Assembly: GCA_964574325.1 (NCBI GenBank)
Contig: CAZNMY010000019.1
Span: 7,301 to 71,300, forward strand
Source of the DNA: CAMDPA01 sp964574325
GTDB lineage: Bacteria; Pseudomonadota; Alphaproteobacteria; Rhizobiales; Hyphomicrobiaceae
Direction of reading: 5' to 3'
DNA length: 64,000 nucleotides
Shown: piece by piece, positions 1 through 8,615 of the stretch
Layout of the letters: every line of letters starts with the position of its first letter
Numbering within the stretch: the stretch's first letter is position 1
Notes under the pieces: generated by a model
Told to the model about the DNA's origin: nothing
Databases searched by the model: none
Seen by the model: the letters and a program-made list of their open reading frames with translations, nothing else
Translations under genes and position numbers: made by a program

Positions 1-481
1 GCTGTGCGGCCTCGACCTGTCGCTGGTCGCGCTGATCGGCATCATCCTGTTGATGGGCATCGTGAAGAAGAACGCGATCATGATGATCGACTTCGCGCTA
101 GAAGCCGAACGCCAGCACGGCAAGACGCCGCGCGAAGCGATCCTGGAAGCGGCCCACCTGCGCTTCCGCCCGATCATGATGACGACGCTTGCAGCCCTCC
201 TCGGCGCGCTGCCGTTGGCCTTGTCGCACGGCAGCGGCTCCGAGCTACGCATTCCGCTCGGCGTCACGATTATCGGTGGACTGCTGTTGAGCCAGTTGCT
301 GACGCTGTACACGACCCCGGTCGTCTATCTCACGATGGATCGGCTCTCCCGCCGCCTGATCGCCTGGCGCAACCGCGCACAACCCGGAACGGATGTTTTG
401 CCCGCCGGCCCGATCACGCCCGACGTCCCCGCTGACGGCCGATTGGCCCGCATCCCGCCTCACCGCAGCGCAGCCGAGTAG
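1..481 (+). CDS. RND-family efflux transporter, C-terminal fragment
   Basis: This is the last ~159 residues of an inner-membrane resistance-nodulation-division pump (AcrB/MdtB-MdtC type), which exports drugs or other solutes using the proton gradient together with a periplasmic adaptor and an outer-membrane channel. The visible part holds the hallmark stretch GIVKKNAIMMIDFA followed by a FRPIMMTTLAALLGALPLA segment and a last membrane helix ending in LYTTPVVYL. These are conserved in the C-terminal transmembrane half of RND proteins. The frame is open from base 2, so the gene starts upstream of the window. It ends with a TAG stop, and a short hydrophilic tail follows the last helix. The family is clear; the substrate cannot be told from this fragment. 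Confidence 0.93.
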   Translation, partial: LCGLDLSLVALIGIILLMGIVKKNAIMMIDFALEAERQHGKTPREAILEAAHLRFRPIMMTTLAALLGALPLALSHGSGSELRIPLGVTIIGGLLLSQLLTLYTTPVVYLTMDRLSRRLIAWRNRAQPGTDVLPAGPITPDVPADGRLARIPPHRSAAE

Positions 482-499
482 GAGACTTCCGCACGAAGA

Positions 500-532
500 C
501 AAAAAAACGCGCCCCCGACGTATCGGGAGCGC
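500..532 (-). terminator. Rho-independent terminator of sciP
   Basis: On the minus strand, an 11-bp GC-rich stem with one mismatch (507-517 against 522-532, 4-base loop) is followed directly by seven T residues (500-506). It lies 55 bp past the sciP stop codon and points the right way for that gene. It also separates sciP from the convergent RND gene. Confidence 0.85.
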
Positions 533-587
533 GGCGGAATTCTTCACTGCAACGGACGCACGCGAGTGCTGGTGCGTCCCCGCCGTT

Positions 588-872
588 CTACTCGTCGCGG
601 CGGTATTCCTGGATCCGCGTAGCTCGAAGCCCCGGCAGGCCGTGCTGGTCGATCGAGCGCTGCCAGCTCAGAAACTCGTCCACGGTGAGCTTGTAGCGCT
701 CGCAAGCCTCTTCGAGGCTCAGCAATCCGCCACGCACCGCTGCGACGACCTCTGCCTTCCGGCGGATCACCCAGCGCTTGGTATCGCTCGGCGGCAGATC
801 CGCTATCGTCAGCGGACTCCCGTCGGGACCCATCACATATCGCACGCGAGACCTGAAGCTTTGATCGGTCAT
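588..872 (-). CDS. sciP: CtrA inhibitor SciP (DUF1153 family)
   Basis: The 94-residue product is a small helix-turn-helix protein of the DUF1153/SciP family, restricted to alphaproteobacteria. In Caulobacter SciP binds CtrA at promoters and blocks transcription in G1, so it is part of the cell-cycle circuit. The sequence shows the family core: a YVMGPDGSPLTIADLPPSD N-terminal strand region, then RWVIRRKAEVVAAVRGGLL with a trihelical HTH (SLEEACERYKLTVDEFLSW). The length matches the family. The gene stands alone, with a good terminator behind it and a near-consensus CtrA box about 120 bp upstream. Identification is firm; regulation by CtrA is an inference from the box. Confidence 0.93.
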   Translation of the reverse strand: MTDQSFRSRVRYVMGPDGSPLTIADLPPSDTKRWVIRRKAEVVAAVRGGLLSLEEACERYKLTVDEFLSWQRSIDQHGLPGLRATRIQEYRRDE

Positions 873-1263
873 GACACTCTGAACACGATTTCTGACCAGA
901 CACGGACCTTAGCTCAATGAGATTAAAGTCACTCTAAGGGCCGAGGTAAACATACCATGAGCCTACGCTCCAAAGCACTACAGCGACCACCTTAACCTTT
1001 ATTTTATTGTTTATCAACAGTGAGTTTCAAATAGATGCTCAGAATTGATGTGCAATCATGCAGCAAGCCGCCGATTTGACCCGTCTCGATTGAAAGATCC
1101 GATGAGGCGGCCGGAGATCTGCCGGTGTTTTGCTTCGAGCACCCGGTTGGTGCTAGACAGCCGCACGCCTCGCGCCCATCTGCCCGGAGCGGTTCTCCGC
1201 GCCGACCAGCGCCCTGACCGCACGCCGACCGGCGCAACCATGTTCGACCGGATTTGAGCTGAA
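873..1263. other. Intergenic region between sciP and mnmA
   Basis: No convincing gene lies in these 391 bases. Short open frames here lack ribosome sites and recognisable products. The left part (about 890-1030) is AT-richer than its surroundings and holds the CtrA-like box. It probably contains the sciP promoter on the minus strand; the mnmA promoter is not obvious. Confidence 0.6.
992..1006. promoter_or_regulatory. Possible CtrA box (TTAA-N7-TTTA)
   Basis: TTAA at 992-995 and TTTA at 1003-1006 are separated by exactly seven bases, one mismatch from the CtrA consensus TTAA-N7-TTAA. It lies 120 bp upstream of the sciP start. Caulobacter sciP is CtrA-activated, so a box here fits, but one mismatch in an AT-rich tract could be chance. 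Confidence 0.4.
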
Positions 1264-2433
1264 ATGACACCGAACCGTTCACCACATGCGATCGCCTCGC
1301 CGGCCGTCTTGCAGGGCCGGCGCCGCGTGGTGGCTGCCATGTCGGGCGGCGTCGACAGCGCGGTTGCCGCTGCATTGATGCAGCGGGAAGGCCACGAGGT
1401 CATCGGGATCACCCTGCAGCTCTACGATCATGGACAGGCAACCCGCCGCACCGGCGCGTGCTGTGCGGGCCAGGACATCCACGACGCACGTCGCGCAGCC
1501 GAGCAGCTCGGCATTGCCCACTACGTCCTCGACTACGAGAGCCGGTTCAAGACGTCCGTGATCCAGACGTTCGCCGACAGCTACGCCAGCGGCGAGACAC
1601 CTATCCCGTGCGTAACGTGTAACCAGGAAGTTAAGTTCAATGATTTGTTGACCACGTCCGAAGATCTCGGCGCCGATGTCCTGGTGACCGGCCACTATGT
1701 GGAACGCCGCGATACCGCAACCACACCGGCGCTCTTTCGGGCCGCAGATACGGCCCGCGACCAGAGTTACTTCCTTTTCGCGACGACGCAGCAGCAACTC
1801 TCCCGCCTCGGCTTCCCATTGGGCGGACTGACCAAGCCCGAGGTGCGCCGCATCGCCGAAGGTCTCCGTCTGCCCGTCGCCGCCAAGCCCGACAGCCAGG
1901 ACATCTGTTTCGTCGCCGGTGGCCGCTACGCCGACGTCGTCGCCAGGCTGCGCCCCGATGCCGTCACGCCGGGCGACATCGTCCACGTCGATGGACGCGT
2001 CCTCGGCCGCCACGACGGCGTGATCAAGTTCACCGTCGGCCAGCGCAAGGGCCTCGGCATCTCGGCCGGCGAACCCTTGTTCGTCATCCGCGTCGAACCG
2101 GACCGCGCTCGCGTCGTGGTCGGCCCCCGCTCGCATCTTGCCATCGACCGCCTTTGCCTGCGCGATGTGAACTGGCTCGGCGATGCCCCCATCGAGCAGT
2201 CCATCGGACCCGAAGGACTGCCGCTCCACGTCCGCGTCCGCTCGACCCAGGCCGTGAGGCCAGCCGTCCTCCAGCGCGATCCTGCCACCGGCTCCGCGAC
2301 CGTCGAGCTTCCCGGCGGCGAATTCGGCGTCGCACGCGGCCAGGCCTGCGTTTTCTATGCCGACGCCAGCGACCGTGCCCGCGTTCTGGGCGGCGGTTTC
2401 ATCGCCGGCACCGAGCAGACGAGCGCGCCGTGA
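1264..2433 (+). CDS. mnmA: tRNA-specific 2-thiouridylase MnmA
   Basis: MnmA puts sulfur on C2 of wobble U34 in tRNA-Lys, -Glu and -Gln, using ATP and a persulfide relay. The 389-residue sequence has the PP-loop ATP-binding motif SGGVDS at residues 27-32. It also has the two catalytic cysteine regions, PIPCVTCN for the nucleophile and SQDICFV for the persulfide-bearing residue, and the GQRKGLG motif of the central domain. The C-terminal beta-barrel follows. The start ATG is preceded by an N-terminal extension of about 20 residues that is common in alphaproteobacteria. The stop codon overlaps the queG start (GTGA), so the two genes, both for anticodon-loop modification, are translationally coupled. 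Confidence 0.97.
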   Translation: MTPNRSPHAIASPAVLQGRRRVVAAMSGGVDSAVAAALMQREGHEVIGITLQLYDHGQATRRTGACCAGQDIHDARRAAEQLGIAHYVLDYESRFKTSVIQTFADSYASGETPIPCVTCNQEVKFNDLLTTSEDLGADVLVTGHYVERRDTATTPALFRAADTARDQSYFLFATTQQQLSRLGFPLGGLTKPEVRRIAEGLRLPVAAKPDSQDICFVAGGRYADVVARLRPDAVTPGDIVHVDGRVLGRHDGVIKFTVGQRKGLGISAGEPLFVIRVEPDRARVVVGPRSHLAIDRLCLRDVNWLGDAPIEQSIGPEGLPLHVRVRSTQAVRPAVLQRDPATGSATVELPGGEFGVARGQACVFYADASDRARVLGGGFIAGTEQTSAP

Positions 2434-3557
2434 CGACCGGCCTGAAGGCCGAGCTGGCAGTCCTGGCCCGTGCCCAAGGCTTCCACGACCTGCGTGTGAC
2501 GACGCCCGACGCCAGCGGCCCTGCCGGCGAGCGCCTGCGCCGGTTCCTCGCCGATCGCCGCCACGGCGACATGGACTGGATGGAACGCAACGCCGACCGC
2601 CGCGCCACACCGGCCGCTCTTTGGCCGGAAGCCCGCAGCGTGCTCATGCTCGGCTACAGCTACGCCCCCGCGACCGACCCGCTGGCCATCCTCGAACATC
2701 CCTCCCGTGGCGCGATCTCGTGCTACGCGCAAGGCAAGGACTATCACGACGTCGTCAAGCGAGGCCTGATCGTCGTTGCCCGAAGACTCGCCGAGCTCAC
2801 GAGCGCCGACGTCAAGGTCTTCGTCGACACCGCCCCCTTGATGGAAAAACCGCTGGCCGCTGCTGCCGGCTTGGGTTGGCAAGGCAAGCATACCAACCTC
2901 GTATCTCGCAGCGCCGGCTCCTGGCTCTTCCTCGGCGCGATCCTTACGTCTGCGGTGATCGAACCAGACCCGCCGGAACAGGACCACTGCGGCTCCTGCA
3001 GCCGATGCCTCGATGCCTGCCCCACCGACGCGTTCCCCGCGCCCTATCAACTCGACGCGCGCCGCTGCATCGCCTACCTGACCATCGAGCACAAGGGCCA
3101 CATCCCCGCCGAGTTTCGCGTGCCCCTCGGCAATCGCGTGTTCGGCTGCGACGATTGCCTCGCCGTCTGCCCCTGGAACAAGTTCGCGGAAGCCTCGCAC
3201 GAGATCCGCTTTCACGCGCGTGACGGAACGGACAGCCCGCCGCTCTCCGTTTTGCTCGCCCTCGACGACGCCACCTTCCGGCAGCGCTTCGCTGGAACGC
3301 CCGTCAAGCGCACGGGCCGCGATCGCGTCGTCCGCAATGCTCTGATCGCCGCCGGCAATTCCAACGACGCGAGCTTGCTGCCGGCGATCCGCGGCCTCCT
3401 GGACGACGCCTCGCCGCTCGTCCGCGCTATGGCCGCCTGGGCGCTCGCCCGCCTTGCACCGGCAGAAGCCGCAGGATTGCGCGAACGAGCCCTTTCAAAC
3501 GAAACCGACGCCGATGTCCGCGCGGAATGGCGAGCCCTACCGCATCAGGCCGAATAG
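2430..3557 (+). CDS. queG: Epoxyqueuosine reductase QueG
   Basis: QueG makes the last step of queuosine synthesis, reducing epoxyqueuosine to queuosine in tRNA with cobalamin and two [4Fe-4S] clusters. The 375-residue product shows the two cluster-binding motifs, CGSCSRCLDACP and CDDCLAVCP, and a conserved DWM motif near residue 50. A C-terminal HEAT-like alpha-helical part (LLDDASPLVRAMAAWALARL) follows. The frame stays open upstream inside mnmA. The GTG at 2430 is chosen because it gives a GTGA overlap with the mnmA stop and the expected length. The last 21 bases overlap the 3' end of the convergent MAPEG gene. Confidence 0.95.
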   Translation: MTTGLKAELAVLARAQGFHDLRVTTPDASGPAGERLRRFLADRRHGDMDWMERNADRRATPAALWPEARSVLMLGYSYAPATDPLAILEHPSRGAISCYAQGKDYHDVVKRGLIVVARRLAELTSADVKVFVDTAPLMEKPLAAAAGLGWQGKHTNLVSRSAGSWLFLGAILTSAVIEPDPPEQDHCGSCSRCLDACPTDAFPAPYQLDARRCIAYLTIEHKGHIPAEFRVPLGNRVFGCDDCLAVCPWNKFAEASHEIRFHARDGTDSPPLSVLLALDDATFRQRFAGTPVKRTGRDRVVRNALIAAGNSNDASLLPAIRGLLDDASPLVRAMAAWALARLAPAEAAGLRERALSNETDADVRAEWRALPHQAE

Positions 3558-3947
3558 CGTCGCGGCAAGTACGATCTGACAGACTAACCCGCAAAGAAAG
3601 AGCACCGTCCTCAGGAGCGGAACGGCGCCCACATAGACGACATAATGCGCCACGCGCACGACGAAGAACGCAGCACACGCCCATGCCGTGAGCGCCGAGC
3701 CCGCGCCGGCCGTCACCACCGCAAGCGACAACGCCGCGAACACGGCCAGATTCTCGATAGCATTCGTATGAGCTCGCTTGGCACGCTGGGCCCATTTCGC
3801 CTCGATCGGCGTCTCGTGATACGGGTCCCAGATTGCAGCCACCGGTCCCATCTCCCGGATCAATTGCACGGTGTAGGGTATCCACATCAACCCAGTTACG
3901 ATTGCAGTGGCAGTCAACCAATAAAGCTCCGGCGTCAAATTCGGCAT
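3537..3947 (-). CDS. MAPEG family membrane protein
   Basis: This 136-residue protein belongs to the MAPEG family (membrane-associated proteins in eicosanoid and glutathione metabolism). These are four-helix membrane proteins, sometimes with glutathione transferase activity; bacterial members are mostly uncharacterised. Visible features are the first hydrophobic segment (YWLTATAIVTGLMWIPY), the RAKRAHTNAIENLAVFAAL signature typical of the family, and two further membrane helices. The frame opens nine codons earlier, but the ATG at 3947 has GGAG nine bases upstream and is preferred. It is divergent from an HxlR-type regulator, which may control it. The 3' end overlaps queG by 21 bases tail to tail. 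Confidence 0.88.
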   Translation of the reverse strand: MPNLTPELYWLTATAIVTGLMWIPYTVQLIREMGPVAAIWDPYHETPIEAKWAQRAKRAHTNAIENLAVFAALSLAVVTAGAGSALTAWACAAFFVVRVAHYVVYVGAVPLLRTVLFLCGLVCQIVLAATLFGLMR

Positions 3948-3987
3948 CGTCGCACTCTCCATTTGTGATGGCACGACAGTTCGATCC

Positions 3988-4022
3988 TTATGAGTAAATT
4001 GTAAAGTAGGCAGTAAAATCGC
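3988..4022. promoter_or_regulatory. AT-rich divergent promoter/operator candidate
   Basis: The short gap between the MAPEG gene and the HxlR gene contains an AT-rich stretch with repeated GTAAA-type units (around 3992, 4000 and 4013). HxlR-family regulators commonly act on their own divergent promoter and bind TA-rich repeats. No perfect palindrome is visible, so the call is tentative. Confidence 0.3.
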
Positions 4023-4072
4023 CTATAGGTTCGGAATCGATACTATTGGTTCTGTCACCGGGAGCAGCGCAA

Positions 4073-4603
4073 ATGCGCAAGCAACGCCACGAGATCTACG
4101 TGCAATGCCCCGTCGAGGCGACGCTCGACATGATCGGCGGCAAATGGAAAGGCGTGATCCTGTTCCGCCTCACGGAAGGCACGAAGCGGTTCGGAGAGCT
4201 GCGCAAACTTCTGCCGAAAGTCACACAGCGAACGCTGACGCAAGCCTTGCGCGAGTTGGAACAGGATGGCCTGGTGCATCGCCGCGTCTACGCCGAGGTG
4301 CCGCCCAAGGTGGAGTACAGCCTCACCGATCTGGGCCGGACATTGAAACCGTTGCTGACCCGCCTGAAAGACTGGGGCCAGGCAAACGTGATCGATGCCC
4401 ACACGACGCCAGCAGATACCAAGGCGAAGCGCTTATCACAGACCTCGCCTACCGCAGCAGCAGAAGCGGGCACTCGAGGCTCTCAGCCAGCGGCCGCAAG
4501 TTCCCGGCTTCCGGCATCAGCAGACCACCGAACCGGGCGAGGATCAGTCCGGGCATCAGCCGCCGCAGCCCCTCCGCCGCTGCTGCCTCGGCGCCGAACG
4601 TGA
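4073..4603 (+). CDS. HxlR family transcriptional regulator
   Basis: This is a winged-helix DNA-binding protein of the HxlR/MarR-like group, often responding to electrophiles or redox signals. Residues 1-110 carry the family pattern CPVEATLDMIGGKWKGVILF, then RFGELRKLLPKVTQRTLTQALRELEQDGLV and the wing ending in VEYSLTDLG. The start at 4073 is favoured by a GGGAG about nine bases upstream; a GTG-type start nine codons earlier is possible. The family is usually 110-130 residues, but this frame runs to 176. Its last ~50 codons overlap the convergent stress-protein-like gene by 155 bases and read as low-complexity Ala/Ser/Pro/Arg. The tail is probably a shadow of the neighbour's coding bias, or the result of a lost stop codon. 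Confidence 0.9.
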   Translation: MRKQRHEIYVQCPVEATLDMIGGKWKGVILFRLTEGTKRFGELRKLLPKVTQRTLTQALRELEQDGLVHRRVYAEVPPKVEYSLTDLGRTLKPLLTRLKDWGQANVIDAHTTPADTKAKRLSQTSPTAAAEAGTRGSQPAAASSRLPASADHRTGRGSVRASAAAAPPPLLPRRRT

Positions 4604-5309
4604 TGATCGCTCCGGCCATCTCCACTTCCGGATGCCCGGTCATCACCAGCCGGGAGGCATTGTCGAGTTCGGCCAGCGCATTTTCGTCGGACGCCACGAG
4701 ACAAACCGCGATCCGCCCTTCGACGACGGCCGCGAGCTTCTCCGCCGCACTGACCATCGCCGGCAGCAACTCCGCGTGCTCGAGCGCGATCACCACCGGC
4801 CCGTTCGTTCGCGACGCCCTGGGCCCGACGACGAGAAGCCCCGTCGCATCTCGAACCGTTTCCAGCAGCTCCTTGAGCGACGGACACGCGGGCGACGTGA
4901 ACGGCTCGGCCAGCGCAACCGCATTCCAAGGCCCGCAAGCCGCACAGACGGCCGAAAGCGCGCTTACCGGCTCGTCGCGCACGATCCGCCGGTGCACCTT
5001 GACGTTCAGCACTTCCGCCCGCGCCGCCACCTCGCGATGAAACGCTGCGGATGCGACCCTCAGCTCACGCTCGAGTTCCTCGATCGAGAGCGCCCGTTGT
5101 GACCGTCCACTGAACGAGATCTCGCGCGCGAACGGATAGCGCGCCCACTCGAGAAGCTGCTGGCTCTCGACGAACAGCCCCTCGATCTCCGACTGGAAAG
5201 CCCGCGCGAGCCACACGGCCGCATCGATCGCAATCGGGCTTGCCGTGCCCGAGGCCAGATGAACGACGACCCGGCCTTTTGCCTCACTCGCTTCGGCGAT
5301 GTGAATCAT
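4449..5309 (-). CDS. Universal-stress-protein-like protein behind a Lon-like protease
   Basis: The 286-residue product begins with a USP-like pattern: HLASGTASPIAIDAAVWLARAF, then a long segment with ARYPFAREISF. A second alpha/beta half follows (GLLVVGPRASRTNGPVVIALEHAE). It has no signal peptide or membrane helix. A cytoplasmic role in stress response is inferred from the weak USP resemblance; no nucleotide-binding G-x2-G-x9-G motif is convincing. It starts 15 bp after the stop codon of the Lon-like protease on the same strand, so the two are almost certainly co-transcribed. It could be a partner, adaptor or substrate of that protease. The 3' end overlaps the HxlR reading frame. Confidence 0.7.
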   Translation of the reverse strand: MIHIAEASEAKGRVVVHLASGTASPIAIDAAVWLARAFQSEIEGLFVESQQLLEWARYPFAREISFSGRSQRALSIEELERELRVASAAFHREVAARAEVLNVKVHRRIVRDEPVSALSAVCAACGPWNAVALAEPFTSPACPSLKELLETVRDATGLLVVGPRASRTNGPVVIALEHAELLPAMVSAAEKLAAVVEGRIAVCLVASDENALAELDNASRLVMTGHPEVEMAGAIITFGAEAAAAEGLRRLMPGLILARFGGLLMPEAGNLRPLAESLECPLLLLR

Positions 5310-5324
5310 GGTGCGCCACCTGCC

Positions 5325-7880
5325 TCAGCTGATCCTGTCCCGGCCGTTGGCAGCGCCGTTCGGGCGCCTGTCGTCGTCGTCGCCACCGCGCCGGCCGAAC
5401 GCCTTTGCCCGCTCGGCGAAGCGACGCAGCTTTTCCTCGACCAGATGGTTGATCGTGCCGGTTTCGAAATTTCCGTCTTCCCCCCGCTCGCCGGCCTTGA
5501 CGCCCGTCAATATCTCGATCCCCTCGTCGACGTGGCTGACCGTGTGGATCGCGAACTGCCCCTTGGCACAGGCTTCGACCACGTCCTCGCGCAACATCAG
5601 GTGCTGCGCGTTGGATTTCGGGATCAATACGCCCTGCCGTCCCGTGAGCTTGCGTGCGCGGCATACGTCGAAGAAGCCCTCGATCTTTTCGTTTGCGCCA
5701 CCGATCGGCTGCACCTCGCCCCACTGGTTGACCGAGCCGGTGACGGCGAACCTCTGCTCGACCGGGACCTCCGACAGCGCGGAAAGCAGCGCGTAGAGTT
5801 CCGTCGACGACGCACTGTCGCCGTCGACGCCGCCGTAGGACTGCTCGAACACCAGGGTCGCCGCCATCGCCAGCGGCACGTCCTGCGCGAAACGTCCCGC
5901 GAGATACCCCCATAGGATCATCACGCCCTTCGAATGCAGCGGACCGCCGAGATTGACCTCGCGCTCGATATCCGTCACACGCCCCTGTCCCATCCGCACG
6001 CGCGCGGTGATGCGGGACGGTCGCCCGAAGGCGAAATTGCCGAGCTGCATCACGGACAGCGCGTTGATCTGGCCGACCTTCGCCCCTTCCGTGTCGACGA
6101 ACACGATGTTGCGATCGATCGTCTCCTGCGCGCGATCCCGCAGCCGGTCGGAGCGCTGCGTCTGCTCGTCGATGGCGCGAGCGACGTCGCTCCGCATGAC
6201 CGCGGCATTCCCGGCCTTCTCCGCCCAGTAGTCGGCCTCCCGGATGATGTCCGAAATCCTGCCGATCTCGATCGACAGTTTCTCGCGGTCGCTGGCGAGC
6301 CGCGCACTCTCCTCGAGCATCAGCGCGACACCGCCGGCCTCCATCGGCTTCAGCCCATTGTTTCGGATGATCGACGCCATCACGCGCGCATATTCGAGAT
6401 AGTTGGTATCGGATCGCTCGATCGTATCGTCGAAATCGGCTTGCACCTTGAACAGGCCTGGAAAGTCTGGGTCATGCTGGCTGAGCAGATAATAGAGTTC
6501 CCGGTCCCCCGTGAGCACGACCTTTACTTCGAGCGGGATCGGCGTCGGATCGAGCGACTGCGTCGACAACGCGAAACCTGATGTTTCCGACGGCTGCTCT
6601 ATGCGGATCTCGCGCGACTTCAGCGCCCGCTTCAGCGCTTCCCACGCGAACGGCGACATCAGCAGCTTGCGCGCGTCGATCAGCAGATAACCGCCGTTGG
6701 CGCGATGCAACGCGCCCGGCTTGATCAGCAGGAAGTCCGTCATCAGCGCGCCCATCTGCGCGATGTGATCGACCCGCCCGATCAGATTTGAATAGTTCGG
6801 ATTGAGCTCCTCGACGACCGGCGCATGCGGCTTCCCCTCACCGTTGCTGACGATCACGTTCACCATGTAGCGCCGGAACCGCGGATCGCGCGAGGTGTCG
6901 ACCGGCTGCTTCACGATCTGGCTTTCCTCGTCGTTCGACGCGAGGAACAAGCCGACGTTGCGCACGAGATCCTTGTGCGCCGCGTCGAGATGCTGGACCA
7001 CATCGGGAACGTCGGCGAACATGGCCTTGATGTCGTCGAGCGCCTCGATGACGGCGACGTTGGCGACTTCCTCGTTCAGCTCGGACAGCCTGTTGCGCCG
7101 CAATTTGTCACTCTTCGGCACCGCCTCGAGTATGCGCTCGAGCTCCTTCTGAAGTCCCTCGATCTTCGCTTCGACCGCCTTTCGCATCTCCTCGGGCAGC
7201 CCGTTGAACACCTCCGGCTTCACCACCTTGCCTTCGTGCATCGGCGCCATCGCAAAACCCGTCGGCGTGCGCATGATCGCGATGTTCTGCATCTGCGCCT
7301 TGCGGCTCAATGCCTCGAAAGCCTCCTCCTGTGTCGCGCGCGTCTCGCTGTCGATCGATCGCCGGCGCGCCTGATAGTCCTCTCCCTCGAACACCTGCGG
7401 CAGGGTGATGCGCAGCTCGTCGATCGCCGCCACCATGCCCTTTTCCAGGAGCCGCGCGCGCCCCGGCGGCACGCGCAGGGCCCGCGGCTGATTGGGGTTG
7501 TCGAAGTTGTAGATGTAGACCCAGTCGAACGGAGCCGGCAGCCCCTCGGACTTCTCCGACAGGAACGATCGCGTAGCCGTCGCCTTGCCCGATGCCGGCG
7601 GTCCCAGCACGAAAATGTTGAAGTCGTTGGACTTCATGTCGGCGCCGAATTCGATGGCCCGCAGCGCCCGGTCCTGTCCGATCAGGCCGGAGATCGGCTC
7701 CAGCTCGGCCGTCGTCTTGAAACCGAGCTTCTTCGGATCGACGGTCCGCCGCAGCGCCGCGGCGGCGAGCGGCGCGTGATCGGAAGCCGGGACGATCTCG
7801 ACCGGCGTGGCGCTCGCGGCGTCGGCTGGGCCCTTGTCCTTGTCACCCGCCTTGTCGTCCTTGCCACGCTTGAAGAACAT
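5325..7880 (-). CDS. Lon-like ATP-dependent protease (AAA+, S16 family)
   Basis: This 851-residue protein belongs to the non-classical Lon group (AAA domain of the LonB type plus a Lon proteolytic domain, without the long N-terminal LAN domain of LonA). Walker A reads GPPASGKA at residues 93-100. The C-terminal protease domain has Ser689 in DGDSAS and Lys732 in IGGANEK, 43 residues apart, matching the Ser-Lys dyad spacing of Lon. A coiled-coil-like insertion lies around residues 180-310, as in this subgroup. The frame is open for 79 codons upstream, but the ATG at 7880 has AGGTGG just before it and the N-terminus MFFKRGKDD typical of the group. An acidic tail (GGDDDDRRPNG) ends the protein. 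It heads an operon with the gene at 4449-5309. Confidence 0.92.
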   Translation of the reverse strand: MFFKRGKDDKAGDKDKGPADAASATPVEIVPASDHAPLAAAALRRTVDPKKLGFKTTAELEPISGLIGQDRALRAIEFGADMKSNDFNIFVLGPPASGKATATRSFLSEKSEGLPAPFDWVYIYNFDNPNQPRALRVPPGRARLLEKGMVAAIDELRITLPQVFEGEDYQARRRSIDSETRATQEEAFEALSRKAQMQNIAIMRTPTGFAMAPMHEGKVVKPEVFNGLPEEMRKAVEAKIEGLQKELERILEAVPKSDKLRRNRLSELNEEVANVAVIEALDDIKAMFADVPDVVQHLDAAHKDLVRNVGLFLASNDEESQIVKQPVDTSRDPRFRRYMVNVIVSNGEGKPHAPVVEELNPNYSNLIGRVDHIAQMGALMTDFLLIKPGALHRANGGYLLIDARKLLMSPFAWEALKRALKSREIRIEQPSETSGFALSTQSLDPTPIPLEVKVVLTGDRELYYLLSQHDPDFPGLFKVQADFDDTIERSDTNYLEYARVMASIIRNNGLKPMEAGGVALMLEESARLASDREKLSIEIGRISDIIREADYWAEKAGNAAVMRSDVARAIDEQTQRSDRLRDRAQETIDRNIVFVDTEGAKVGQINALSVMQLGNFAFGRPSRITARVRMGQGRVTDIEREVNLGGPLHSKGVMILWGYLAGRFAQDVPLAMAATLVFEQSYGGVDGDSASSTELYALLSALSEVPVEQRFAVTGSVNQWGEVQPIGGANEKIEGFFDVCRARKLTGRQGVLIPKSNAQHLMLREDVVEACAKGQFAIHTVSHVDEGIEILTGVKAGERGEDGNFETGTINHLVEEKLRRFAERAKAFGRRGGDDDDRRPNGAANGRDRIS

Positions 7881-8088
7881 CGATCCACCTGCTCTGATAT
7901 GTTGAACGGACCAGGATCCGGTCGTCGCGTCGGCACTGCGGGTTCCACCGCGCGTCGACGAAAGGCCCAACCGTTTTGGCGCAGGCTGTTGTCGAACTGC
8001 GATCGAGGAAGGCCCGCCTTCGACGTCTGTCGGACGTGACCACGAGAACTCGTCTGGCCGCCACAGTAGACCGAGACATGGCAACTCG

Positions 8089-8604
8089 ATGACCAAAAGT
8101 CCCTTATCCACGCCCACCGCGCTCGCGCCGGATCAATCGCCCGTGCTGTGCGACGACGGCCGCCAATCCCCTGCGGCCGCAGCGATTGCACGCGGCACGC
8201 GCCGCATGCTGTTGTCTCTCGGCTTCGCCACAGTGACCGAATTGCCGCTGGCCAATGGCCGGCGTGCCGACATCGTCGCCCTGTCCGAAAAGGGCGAGAT
8301 CTGGATCCTGGAAATCAAGTCCAGCGTCGCGGATTTTCGCGCCGACTCCAAGTGGCACGAGTACGACGATTATTGCGACCGGCTCTTCTTCGCCGTCGCC
8401 CCGGAATTCCCCAACGACATTCTCCCAGCCGAGACCGGCCTCGTTCTGGCCGACGCCTATGGAGCAGAAACGGTCCGCGACGCGCCGCTGAAATCCCTGC
8501 CCGCCCCCCGTCGCAAAGTCATGATCCAGCGGATCGCACGCGCTGCGGCACTACGCCTCCACTACCTGTCGGATCCCGATTTCGTACAGGAACGGCTGGA
8601 GTAG
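8089..8604 (+). CDS. mmcB: MmcB family DNA repair protein (putative endonuclease)
   Basis: The product is 171 residues and matches the MmcB/DUF1052 family, named for mitomycin C sensitivity in Caulobacter. It has a PD-(D/E)XK nuclease-like core: GRRADIVALSEKGEIWILEIKSS supplies the D and E-x-K catalytic pattern around residues 58-82, followed by W-x-EYxDYCDRLFFAV. In Caulobacter this gene belongs to the SOS regulon and works with error-prone ImuABC. A short basic N-terminus precedes the domain. It is divergent from the Lon-like gene, with about 200 bp between. I found no clean alphaproteobacterial LexA site (GTTC-N7-GTTC) upstream. The stop codon is TAG. Confidence 0.92.
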   Translation: MTKSPLSTPTALAPDQSPVLCDDGRQSPAAAAIARGTRRMLLSLGFATVTELPLANGRRADIVALSEKGEIWILEIKSSVADFRADSKWHEYDDYCDRLFFAVAPEFPNDILPAETGLVLADAYGAETVRDAPLKSLPAPRRKVMIQRIARAAALRLHYLSDPDFVQERLE

Positions 8605-8615
8605 ATCCGCCGAGG

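Noticed and set aside
1279..2610. 443-codon minus-strand frame opposite mnmA and queG
   Set aside because: Antisense of two conserved enzymes; no start signal or domain.
7881..8088. LexA/SOS box upstream of mmcB
   Set aside because: GAAC-N7-GAGG near 7,998 matches only half of the second GAAC; no site matching GTTC-N7-GTTC was found.
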